Positions 8,986 through 16,746 of a DNA stretch of 64,000 nt are shown in pieces (the first letter of the stretch is position 1; each line of letters opens with the position of its first letter). The notes beneath the pieces were generated by a model that saw nothing but the letters and a program-made list of their open reading frames with translations, made no database searches and had not been told where the DNA came from. Made by a program: the position numbers and the translations under genes. The DNA comes from Paenibacillus eucommiae (GTDB lineage: Bacteria; Bacillota; Bacilli; Paenibacillales; NBRC-103111). Location of the stretch: the NCBI RefSeq assembly GCF_017874215.1, contig NZ_JAGGLB010000011.1:124001-188000 (forward strand), written 5' to 3'.

Positions 8986-10007
8986 ATCGCTCCCCCCTTT
9001 CGCTGAGCCAGAACAATCAGGAAGGGCGCACCGAAGAAGGCAGTTACGACTCCCACAGGTACTTCTTGGGAAGGAAGCACGAATCGCGCCCCAATATCGG
9101 CCACCAGTAAAAGCAGCGCACCGATCAAAGCCGCATAGGGGATAATCCAGCGGTAATTGATTCCGACCACGAAGCGTGCCATATGCGGAACTGCAAGCCC
9201 GACGAAGCCAATCGGTCCAGCAATCGCAACAGCACTCCCAGCGAGCAGGACAATCGCTCCAATACAAAGCACTTTTATGAAGAACACACGCTGACCCAGT
9301 CCCTGAGCCATCTCATCCCCCAGACTAATGATGTTCATATGTTTACCCATGAAGAACGCTAGGAGCAGACCGGCCAGCATATAGGGAAAAAGCTGCGTGA
9401 ATAAGGAAAGATCACGCCCCGTAAGTGAACCCGCGAGCCAGAATCGCATCGTATCCAGCGTCTGTTCATTTAGAATTAGAATGCCCTGCGTCAGAGAAGC
9501 CAGGAGCAAATTCAAGGTGGCCCCCGCCAGCACCAGCTTGACTGACGTCAAGGGCTCTCTGCCCACTGAACTGAGCAGAAACACGGCTGCTCCTGCGACT
9601 GCTGCACCGATCAGCGCCGCCCAGGCAAATACGGTAAGCGAGGTGGAACCGAATATGTATAAAGCAAGAACCGCAGCCAGGGCTGCCCCATAATTCACTC
9701 CGAACAATTCCGGACCGGCAAGCGCATTGCGGCTCAGCGCCTGCATCAGACAGCCGGCCACAGCTAGTGCACTGCCTACCATAGCGGCAATCAGAGCCCT
9801 CGGAAGCCTCACGGTGCGAATAATCAGCTGCTCACGTGATCCGTCATAGGACGTGAAAGCATCCAGCACTGAACCGGATGGAATATGGACAATCCCGAAT
9901 ATAATACTCGCTACTATCGCCATGATGACAAGGACAAGAAGAAATCCCAATCCAATGAATCTGAGCTTCAATGTCCAACCCCCCAACACATATTGCTGTA
10001 TAATCAT
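8982..10007 (-). CDS. Iron-siderophore ABC transporter permease (FecCD family), first subunit
   Basis: 341 residues of BtuC/FecCD type: VRLPRALIAAMVGSALAVAG, RNALAGPELFGVNYGA, GLAVPHMARFVVG and a final GVVTAFFGAPFLIVL. It pairs with the downstream permease to form the heterodimeric channel for a ferric siderophore. No ATPase is encoded in this operon, as in feuABC of Bacillus. The ATG at 10007 has no clear ribosome site. A TTG at 9971 preceded by GGGGGG is an alternative start that still keeps the first membrane helix. Confidence 0.88.
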   Translation of the reverse strand: MIIQQYVLGGWTLKLRFIGLGFLLVLVIMAIVASIIFGIVHIPSGSVLDAFTSYDGSREQLIIRTVRLPRALIAAMVGSALAVAGCLMQALSRNALAGPELFGVNYGAALAAVLALYIFGSTSLTVFAWAALIGAAVAGAAVFLLSSVGREPLTSVKLVLAGATLNLLLASLTQGILILNEQTLDTMRFWLAGSLTGRDLSLFTQLFPYMLAGLLLAFFMGKHMNIISLGDEMAQGLGQRVFFIKVLCIGAIVLLAGSAVAIAGPIGFVGLAVPHMARFVVGINYRWIIPYAALIGALLLLVADIGARFVLPSQEVPVGVVTAFFGAPFLIVLAQRKGGAI

Positions 10008-10016
10008 GCAGAAAGA

Positions 10017-10042
10017 CTGGGCAGCGCTGAGGGCTGCCCAAT
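10017..10042 (-). terminator. Intercistronic hairpin between binding-protein gene and permeases
   Basis: TTGGGCAGC pairs with GCTGCCCAG around a short loop, followed on the minus strand by TCTTTC. It sits between the binding-protein stop and the permease start. Such hairpins often attenuate downstream expression or stabilise the upstream mRNA, so that the binding protein is made in excess. Confidence 0.55.
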
Positions 10043-10100
10043 CCTGGTCATGCTATTATTCATTGCTAGTATTCATGCTATTATTGAAAATCCAAATCTG

Positions 10101-11108
10101 TTAGTCAGCAAGGAATGTGTTCAGATCATTAAGCACGCTGTTGGCAGCTTGAATGCCTAGTCCACTCATCCAATACTCCCAATCCACCGGATGCACCTTA
10201 TTGTTCTTCACACCTTCCAAAGTCGCCCACAGCTGGCTGCCTTCCAGCTTGGCGAAAGCTTCCTTCTCCCGATTGAACCAGAGAATGACATTGCCTTCCA
10301 AGTCCCCTATCTGCTCCTCTGTTATATCTACGGAGAATCCTTCCCCCGACTGGGCTTCAGGACGGGTGACTCCAGCATCTTTCATAATCAGTCCAGCAAA
10401 TGTATTAGTCAGGTAGATCACAATTTTATCCTGACGCGGACGGAATAAGGACACCACCTTGTCCGATTTGCCTGTGATTGCAGATTTCAATTCTTCCGCT
10501 CGTTGCTGGTAAGCTTCAAGCAGTTTATTGCCTTCTTCAGCTTTATTAACGGCTTCCGCATGGACTTTAAGGTTGGCCTTCTAGGTCACGCCGAGTGTCT
10601 CTACAAATACGGTTGGGGCAATTTGCTTCAATTGATCATGAATGCCATCATGTGTGTCTTTGTTGCCGATAATAAGGTCCGGCTTGAGCCTATCTATCAC
10701 TTCAAGGTTCGGTTCATTCACCGACCCGATGTTCTCAATGCCATCAGTCCCCTTCAGGTAGCTTGGATAAGGATCTCCAGGTGACAAAATCGATGGAGCG
10801 CCAACTGGCTTAATCCCCAATTCCAACAAATTATCGAGCGCTCCGATATCCAGCACAACGATCCGCACCGGATTCGCTGGAACTTCTACATCGCCATAAG
10901 CATCTTTCATTGTCCGTTTTGCATTGGAATCAGTTCCCGCAGCAGGCGAAGAAACTACGTTTGAACTCGATGCGGGTGTCTGTGTGACGCCATTCTTCTG
11001 TGTTTCCGATCCTGCACTGCCGCACCCTGCGACAACGAGCAGCAGCACTGCAATAAGAGTAAAATGAATCCATAACCTGCCATTACTTTTCTTCGTTCTT
11101 GCTAACAT
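10101..11108 (-). pseudogene. Iron-siderophore-binding lipoprotein with in-frame amber stop
   Basis: Reads as one FeuA/FhuD-like protein of about 335 residues: signal peptide with lipobox VVAGC, then NPVRIVVLDIGALDNLLELG and DLIIGNKDTHDGIHDQL, ending ANSVLNDLNTFLAD. A TAG at 10581-10583 interrupts it in the same frame, after ETLGVT and before KANLKVHAEA. Family members commonly have Trp here, so a single TGG to TAG change is the simple explanation. Translation would give about 175 residues, half the binding fold. The ATG at 11108 has better ribosome-site spacing than the one at 11114. A Fur box precedes it. It could be a true mutation, a sequencing error, or readthrough. Confidence 0.82.
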
Positions 11109-11132
11109 GTACATAATCCCCCTGCGTTTTCA

Positions 11133-11155
11133 TTAATAATGATTATCATTATTAA
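11133..11155. promoter_or_regulatory. Fur box upstream of siderophore operon
   Basis: Perfect inverted repeat TTAATAATGAT-T-ATCATTATTAA, containing the 7-1-7 core TGATTATCA-like Fur motif. It lies 25 to 47 bases upstream of the lipoprotein start and overlaps a likely -10 (GATAAT, minus strand) with TTGTAA about 18 bases before it. Iron-loaded Fur would block transcription of the 11108-6356 operon. Confidence 0.88.
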
Positions 11156-11362
<207 letters not shown>

Positions 11363-11694
11363 TCAGGTAAGATAAGGTCGGGCCTCCTTCACTTGTGCCA
11401 AAAACAGCGGGCGGACCCAAATTAAGAAGAAGGCATAGCCAACCAGAATGATAGCAGCCGTGAATAGAAACGGCATTGTGTAATGCTTGCTGGCGAGCAA
11501 TATCCCTGTTGCATATGACGCAATGGCTGTGCCAATGCTTCTGAACACAGTTCTCATCCCTGCAAACAGATTGCGCTCTCCTTGGCTGATGCATGACATA
11601 GCCTGGCTATCGCTCATATTCGTCAAAAGCGTAAAGCTTCCGCTGCGCAGCAGGATAAGAGCCCCAAAAAGAAAAGGCGGAAATGTCATGAACT
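11363..11694 (-). pseudogene. C-terminal fragment of MFS transporter (duplicate of 20393-20723)
   Basis: Encodes about 108 residues nearly identical to the last 108 of the intact MFS protein at 20393-21679 (MTFPPFLFGALILLRSGSF ... FFLIWVRPLFLAQVKEARPYL). The differences are few and conservative. Similarity stops abruptly at about 11694, at the ATGAAC of the MFS reading frame, and just past the stop codon on the other side. It is a partial duplication, not a functional gene: three or so membrane helices only. Confidence 0.88.
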
Positions 11695-12069
11695 AATCAG
11701 CGCATGCCGAACACCATGCCGCTTCGTCTCTGTTCTGACATAATGTTTCTTTCGGACGGAATCAATATAGAGGTCTTTCCATTTCGGTGTGATAACCTCA
11801 TTCAGTCGTAGTCCCGTTGTGGCTAAAAGCATCATCAGGCTCCGAAACTTAGGATCGTGTTCGTAATAGGCTATAGCTCTCTGCAGAGAGTCAGTGTCAA
11901 TCTCTCGATCTGGTATCTGCTTCTTACCCAGCTTGACCCCGACAAGTCCACGGGTTAGATCCTTCTTCAAGTACTTCTCGTCAAAACACCATGAAAGGAA
12001 AGCGGACAATATCGTGATTTTCTTCGCTTGCGTTTTGGTCTTAGGTAGCGAAGTCTGAGGTCCACAAAT
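11695..12069 (-). pseudogene. Truncated tyrosine recombinase/integrase fragment
   Basis: Reads KTKTQAKKITILSAFLSWCF ... MMLLATTGLRLNEVITPKWKDL, the end of the core-binding domain and the first catalytic Arg region (TGLR) of a phage-type integrase. The later catalytic residues (HxxR, H/W, Tyr) are missing. The frame runs directly into the duplicated MFS piece, so the fusion point at about 11694 is a recombination scar. The N-terminal part is lost; a TGA precedes the frame at about 12070. The 150 bases to its right (12070-12221) show only scrambled, stop-containing sequence that may be its degraded N-terminus. Confidence 0.75.
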
Positions 12070-12221
12070 TCAATTTGAAACGTTATTCTTCTCAGTATAA
12101 GACTCTCGCAAATGTTAGTAGACTTTCAAAGTCATGTCCCGGTGCAGCCAAATTGCCATCGATTTTGTGTTAATTTCGGATAAAAGTTGACGTTCTTTGC
12201 CGGCTTCAATAGCCAATTAAA

Positions 12222-12440
12222 TCATGACGACAATCGAAAGATCGTCACTTTCAACTTGTAATCATGCGTAGTGCTCTTGAACGGTAGCACGGATTCAAGA
12301 CGGGGTTGAGCCCAGCACTCAGGCTTCCAACGAGTGAAATCGGATTCATCATAAAACAGGATACGATCCTTGACAACAGGTGCATTCTCAGATTCAAAGA
12401 TGGATTGCTCCAATCGTTTCAAGTCTATTTTTACTGGCAT
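12222..12440 (-). pseudogene. N-terminal remnant of a GDSL/SGNH-like hydrolase
   Basis: A 72-residue ORF beginning MPVKIDLKRLEQSIFESENA, then VVKDRILFYDESDFTRWKPE. The RILFY-D-S-DF pattern resembles the first block (GDS-type nucleophile region) of SGNH esterases, with the expected Gly replaced. The rest of the fold is absent. It follows the permease fragment at 12493, so the two may be leftovers of one operon. Family call is tentative. Confidence 0.45.
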
Positions 12441-12492
12441 ATGATACCTTCCTTTCTGCGAACAGTCTTCCTGCAGCTATAAGTAGGTGAAG

Positions 12493-12693
12493 TTAGCCTT
12501 TCAATGCACCTACGGAAATGCCTTTGATAAAGAACTTCTGGAATGCAATAAAGAAGATTAACATTGGGATGAATGCGATGGTAGCTCCAGCCATGGCCAA
12601 ACCGTAATCAACGGAACTAAGTCCTTGTGACAATCGAGCAACGGCTACGGGCAAAGTCAACATCTCTTCTTTGTCAACTGCAATGTAGGCCAC
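12493..12693 (-). pseudogene. C-terminal fragment of a carbohydrate ABC permease (MalG type)
   Basis: Only the last 66 residues of a CUT1 permease remain. They end in FFIAFQKFFIKGISVGALKG, the typical C-terminus of this family. The EAA-loop and five of six helices are missing. It lies within the run of truncated genes. Confidence 0.75.
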
Positions 12694-12735
12694 ATTTATC
12701 TCTTTACTTATTATGAACCCTGTTTAAGTTGTGAT

Positions 12736-12862
12736 TATGTTATTATTCAGTTTGCAAATCGAAGGAAAACCAGAAATAATACCACAACTAATTCAGGAAT
12801 CAATGAGTGAATAATTGACACAAAACAGCACTCAATCTTAAAGATTGGGGGCTGTTTTGTGT
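12736..12862 (+). other. Small ORF remnant followed by strong terminator hairpin
   Basis: Plus strand: a short frame ending LQIEGKPEIIPQLIQESMSE, stop at about 12810, looks like the tail of an unrecognised protein. Eight bases later comes ACACAAAACAGC (12818-12829) paired with GCTGTTTTGTGT (12851-12862), with an inner CAATCTT/AAGATTG stem. A good intrinsic terminator this close to the stop suggests a genuine gene end whose upstream part has been deleted. Confidence 0.5.
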
Positions 12863-12932
12863 TGTAAGATCAGAAAGGAAATACAATGGGGATTTTATTT
12901 TGATTGGAAACACTTGCTTTAACGATGAAAAA

Positions 12933-13058
12933 GTGGCTGTCGATTAACTGTGTGCAATTCAAAACGTTTACTGATATCGATCAAAACTTGCCACTTAAAC
13001 GTGTTTAAATCGATTTTTAGAGGCTCATTTTTTTAATCCACAATTAATCGACAGCCTC
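12933..13058. mobile_element. 126-bp MITE-like element B inserted in palindrome A
   Basis: Ends are a near-perfect 20-bp inverted repeat (GTGGCTGTCGATTAAC-TGTG and its mirror ending ...CGACAGCCTC). It is bounded by direct repeats AAAAA at 12928-12932 and 13059-13063. Outside these lie the two halves of palindrome A (TTTAACGATG left, CATCGTTAAG right), which is intact at 3382-3405. It has no coding capacity. A longer copy is at 54488-54656 and a decayed one at 60241-60320. Confidence 0.8.
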
Positions 13059-13174
13059 AAAAACATCGTTAAGTGAAGCACATGCTCCACTCGGGGGAGC
13101 CGGACTGCATTCTATCACAGCTTATTATCGCTGCTTCCTCCGGCATCCCTTCCTACGCTCAGCTATGTTAATCC

Positions 13175-14059
13175 TTATGGGTTTCTGTGACCGTTTTTTT
13201 TAATATTTATGAACTCCCCGCGCAGCAAATCCCATATATTTTTCCTTTTGTAATAGATCAAACCAATTTGCCTGCGAATAGACGGATTTTCAATTTTTAT
13301 AATTTTGATATTATCATTATTCCATATATTTATAAGCGTTTTAGACAGGATCGATACTCCCGCTCGCGCTTCTATCAGACTAATGATGGATTCAGGTGCA
13401 TCCGTTTCTATGATTGGTTTCAGGCTGATGCCTAGTAATTGAAAAGCGATTTCGATTTGTTGGCGGCATTTATGGGTTTTTGGAAATACGATAAACGACA
13501 ATCCGGTTATTTCTTATAAATCGATTTTTTTCGCGATTCGCCAAAGGATGATTGCTTGAAACGGTCAAATAAAGATTTTCCTCGTATAGGGGCACTGTCG
13601 TTATTCTTTCATCCTGAACCGGGAGAATCGTTAAGCCAAAATCAATTTCATTCTGAATGACACGTTCTATAAGATCATCCGAGCCTACTACTTTCAGCAT
13701 AATTTGGGGATATCTTTGGTGAAAATCTACAAGTAATTTGGAAACCAGCTGATTTAGTTCTCCTGTTAGAGCTCCTATTGAAAGACTGCCTTGTTTAATT
13801 TCTTGCAGCTCCGCAATCTCTTCCCGGGCACTTTCCAGACTGTTAAAGACATTGTGGCAATGCTTTAATAAAATCAAACCAGCTTCTGTTAACATTGTTT
13901 TTTTCCCTATTCGATCAAATAGCAGAGTGCCTATTTCATCTTCTAAAGCTTTTATTGATGGCTTAAAGTAGGTTGTGTTACCCCTAAATTCACGGAAGCG
14001 CGAGTGAAATGGAGCTCCTGGCAAATTGCCATAAAATATTCCAACTGTCTTATTTCCAT
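13175..14059 (-). pseudogene. LysR-family transcriptional regulator, multiply frameshifted
   Basis: Reconstructed protein begins MEIRQLEYFMAICQELHF at an ATG (14059) with a GGAGG site. The winged HTH reads TRASVNLGVTQPTLSHQ, then ALEDEIGTLLFDR and a substrate-binding domain. Three lesions break it. One base is lost at about 13953-13957, in SHQ-IKALED. An extra A in a 7-A run (minus strand) at 13525-13531 restores the original frame. A TAA at 13514-13516 stops it. The last 108 residues (from SFIVFPKTHKCRQQ) are still open. Target unknown; the two neighbouring pseudogenes may be its former regulon. Confidence 0.88.
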
Positions 14060-14085
14060 TTCGACCTCCGCGCTGTGTTATGTTA

Positions 14086-14501
14086 CTAATCCTTCCATGG
14101 CGAGTGCAATACACAATCACAAAAACTGGTTCGTTTAAAGCCTGGAAGCAAAAGCTCGCAAACATCCGATTTAATATTTCCGAATGTGGTTTCCGGTTTA
14201 TGCTTAAAGCCTTCGAGAAAAGCGGGCAATATCTTATTCTTGAAATTGTCCCGCGGATAAGCAGCGACTACCTGCTCACGCGTCTCTTCCGAAATGCTTT
14301 CAAAGTTTTCACCCATAACATCATAGCCGACTCCCGAGTATATTAACGCAACTTCAGGCTCTTTATATGGTGCAACTCCGATCGTAGTGTGCAAGGCGAT
14401 GGCGTCCCATACTAGTCGAATAGACTCGTCCGGCACCCCATGCTGTTGAAGATAGCTGCGGGCTGCATTGGCCCCGTCCACTTCAAAACGAAGGTTAGAA
14501 C
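14086..14501 (-). pseudogene. HD-domain hydrolase (cyanamide hydratase-like), N-terminus lost
   Basis: Encodes NLRFEVDGANAARSYLQQHG, VPDESIRLVWDAIALHT, EPEVALIYSGVGYDV and an intact-looking C-terminus. This resembles the family of HD proteins related to cyanamide hydratase. The N-terminal part with the first metal-binding His-Asp is missing. Upstream, the frame runs into the start of the cyclase gene on the opposite strand, marking a deletion breakpoint near 14500. Confidence 0.65.
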
Positions 14502-14845
14502 ATGAAGCGAACTTATATAGATCTCAGCCATATCATTGAAAGGGATTAAGGTTGGGATCGCCATTGGAGTACAGAAGCTTACTTTCATTGCCCGCCCTAT
14601 TTAACAGAAAAAGCAGCCCGCTATATACTCCAGCAAGGGGCTGCTTTGGTTGGGATCGATTCTTATAATATAGATGAAACATCGGGTAAAACAAGGCCCG
14701 TACATTCCCTTTTATTAAAGGCAGGCATACCCATTGTGGAGCATTTATGCAATTTGCATCTTTTGCCAGAGGAAGGTATTTCTTTCTATGCAGTACCTGC
14801 AAAAATAAAGGGACATTTGCCATACGTGCATTCGCAGAAGCTTGA
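14502..14845 (+). pseudogene. Cyclase/kynurenine-formamidase-like gene with internal deletion
   Basis: The ATG at 14502 opens MKRTYIDLSHIIERD, the classic N-terminus of the cyclase (PF04199) family. The next codon is TAA, directly joined to GWDRHWSTEAYFHCPPYL and later AALVGIDSYNIDETSG, TRPVHSLLLKAGIPIVEHL. That is the C-terminal half of the same fold. About 80 to 100 central residues with the HxGTHxD zinc site are deleted. A second lesion at about 14810 shifts the frame; in the shifted frame it ends TFAIRAFAEA at 14845. The enzyme would have been a metal-dependent amidase; it is dead here. Confidence 0.82.
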
Positions 14846-14883
14846 ACAAGACTGAAGAACTATTGTGAAGTAAAACGCGTGGA

Positions 14884-14914
14884 GGGAGCTTCGCGAAGGG
14901 AGTTTGCTGCTCCC
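14884..14914 (-). terminator. Possible terminator of the beta-hydroxyacid operon
   Basis: GGGAGC and GCTCCC arms enclose an inner CTTCGCGAAG stem directly after the stop at 14916. The T-run is poor (CGTTTTACTT), so this is a weak call. Confidence 0.35.
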
Positions 14915-14915
14915 T

Positions 14916-15767
14916 TTACTTATAATTATAAAAACCCCGTCCAGACTTTTTGCCCAGCCAGCCGGCAGCGACATACTTGCGAAGCAGCGGACAGGGACGA
15001 TACTTCGAATCCCCTAGGCCTTCATGAAGCACCTCCATGATCGCCAGGCACGTATCCAATCCGATAAAATCGGCTAAAGCCAAAGGCCCCATCGGATGAT
15101 TCATCCCCAGCTTCATAACTTCATCTATCGATTCCCGTGCAGCAACTCCCTCATAAAGGCAAAAAACCGCTTCATTAATCATCGTCAATAAAATCCGGTT
15201 CGATACAAATCCCGGAAAATCATTCACTTCTATCGGCACTTTGTCCATGCGCTTGGCTAAATTCTCAACGAGCAGGTACGTCTCATCGGAAGTACGCAAT
15301 CCACGGATGATTTCAATCAGCTTCATAACAGGGACCGGATTCATAAAATGCATGCCAATAACTTGATCCGGACGCTTCGTAAAGGATGCAATCTCTGTAA
15401 TCGCAAGCGATGACGTATTGCTGGCAAGTATGGCATGCTGTGGGCAGATCAGGTCCAGCTTTTTGAAAAGCTCAGATTTTATTAGCATGTTTTCCACAAT
15501 CGCTTCAATCACCATATCCACGTTCCGTCCATCTTCCAAGTCACTGGATAGAGAGATTCGGGCTAGAATGGCATCCATTTCTGCTTGAGATTTGCGCTTC
15601 TTTTCCACATCCCGGATTAGATTATTACGAATAGCACCTAACCCTTTTAGTGAGCATGCAGGATCGATATCATTTAAAATGACATTCATCCCCGCAGCAG
15701 CGACAACCTGGGCAATTCCGCTGCCCATCTGCCCTCCCCCAATGATCATCAGCCTCTGGATGTTCAT
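14916..15767 (-). CDS. 3-hydroxybutyryl-CoA dehydrogenase-like protein
   Basis: About 283 residues, the standard length for the family. Rossmann motif IGGGQMGSGIAQV lies at residues 9-21, and the signature IGMHFMNPVPVMKLIEII, DFPGFVSNRIL and the C-terminal GMNHPMGPLALADFIGLD are all present. Oxidises (S)-3-hydroxyacyl-CoA to 3-ketoacyl-CoA with NAD. Last gene of a three-gene operon with a second dehydrogenase and a beta-keto acid cleavage enzyme. An in-frame TTG precedes the ATG at 15767, which has a GAGG ribosome site. It may feed the CoA product of the cleavage reaction into central metabolism. Confidence 0.9.
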   Translation of the reverse strand: MNIQRLMIIGGGQMGSGIAQVVAAAGMNVILNDIDPACSLKGLGAIRNNLIRDVEKKRKSQAEMDAILARISLSSDLEDGRNVDMVIEAIVENMLIKSELFKKLDLICPQHAILASNTSSLAITEIASFTKRPDQVIGMHFMNPVPVMKLIEIIRGLRTSDETYLLVENLAKRMDKVPIEVNDFPGFVSNRILLTMINEAVFCLYEGVAARESIDEVMKLGMNHPMGPLALADFIGLDTCLAIMEVLHEGLGDSKYRPCPLLRKYVAAGWLGKKSGRGFYNYK

Positions 15768-15801
15768 CAATTAAACGTCCTCATTTCTAGTCATGTGTAA
15801 A

Positions 15802-16746
15802 TCATGTGTAATTTTTGGAGGCTTTGAGCTGTTGAATTAATTTTCGGGCCAACCTTCTCTTCGATGCTTGTATATCGTCCTTTTCGTAGGTATAAAAACC
15901 TTCCCCGGATTTGACGCCCAGCTTTCCTTCTTCCACTTTTTTTCTCAATAATTGATTGGAAGAGCGTGAATGATCCATGTCTTGCAGCAAATTGTCTCCT
16001 ACCGTGCACCAAAGATCCAGCCCCCCTAAATCAGCGATTTCGAGCTGCCCTGTTGTAGCATATCTGAAAGCCGGACCGAACTTCAATGCTCTGTCTACAT
16101 CTTCCGGGGATGCGATCCCTAATTCGATAATGGAAAAAACCTCGCGGGCAATCGCTTGTTGAATCCGATTGGCGACGAGCCCCGGAACATCTCTTTGCAC
16201 TTTCACGGTCTGTTTGTCTATAGACTTGTATAATGCCTCAACTTCCAGATAAACAGGCTCAGGCATATTTCCGAAGTAAGATAGCTCTACAATGGGCATT
16301 AGATGTCCCGGATTAAACCAGTGATTTATGATCATCCGCTTTTTGCGCTCATCACTAACCAGCTTCATGAGATCCGTGAGCTTCAAACTGGACGTATTGC
16401 TTGCGAAAATGGCGTGTGGAAGACAATACGAGTCCAGCTGCTGAAACAGCTGTTGTTTAAGCTCTAGAATCTCAGGAACTGCTTCAATGATATAATCACG
16501 ATCTTCAACTGTCCCTTTCAAATCTGCCGACAAGTGAATTCGTGCGATTGCTGGAGCTACTTCCCCATATCCAATCACATTTTCTTCCGCCAATAATTCT
16601 AGTTCATCCTTAATTTCATCTACAGCAGAAGCTAGTCTGTTCTGGTCCCTGTCATATAAATTAACATCGTAACCATACATCGCAAAAGTTTCCGCAATCC
16701 CATGTCCAAGCGTCCCGGCGCCTAAAACGGCTATTTTCTGTATCAC
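15802..16746 (-). CDS. 3-hydroxyacyl-CoA dehydrogenase family protein, carnitine dehydrogenase-like
   Basis: 314 residues. N-terminal GAGTLGHGIAETFAMYGYDV (NAD-binding), central HWFNPGHLMPIVEL and the C-terminal domain with DLGGLDLWCTVGDNLLQDMD. The HWFNP variant and overall length are typical of L-carnitine dehydrogenase and L-gulonate/hydroxyacid dehydrogenases rather than true HBD. GTG start overlaps the upstream stop (GTGA), so translation is coupled to the cleavage enzyme. In the carnitine pathway such an enzyme makes 3-dehydrocarnitine, the substrate of a BKACE enzyme. Exact substrate unproven. Confidence 0.83.
   Translation of the reverse strand: MIQKIAVLGAGTLGHGIAETFAMYGYDVNLYDRDQNRLASAVDEIKDELELLAEENVIGYGEVAPAIARIHLSADLKGTVEDRDYIIEAVPEILELKQQLFQQLDSYCLPHAIFASNTSSLKLTDLMKLVSDERKKRMIINHWFNPGHLMPIVELSYFGNMPEPVYLEVEALYKSIDKQTVKVQRDVPGLVANRIQQAIAREVFSIIELGIASPEDVDRALKFGPAFRYATTGQLEIADLGGLDLWCTVGDNLLQDMDHSRSSNQLLRKKVEEGKLGVKSGEGFYTYEKDDIQASKRRLARKLIQQLKASKNYT

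Noticed and set aside
7984..9267. 427-residue version of the second siderophore permease
   Set aside because: The first 90 or so residues are Cys/Arg-rich out-of-frame translation of the upstream permease gene.
14609..14646. AAGCAGCCC/GGGCTGCTT hairpin that looks like a terminator
   Set aside because: The bases encode the conserved EKAARYILQQGAAL of the cyclase fragment and no T-run follows, so it is a by-product of coding sequence.
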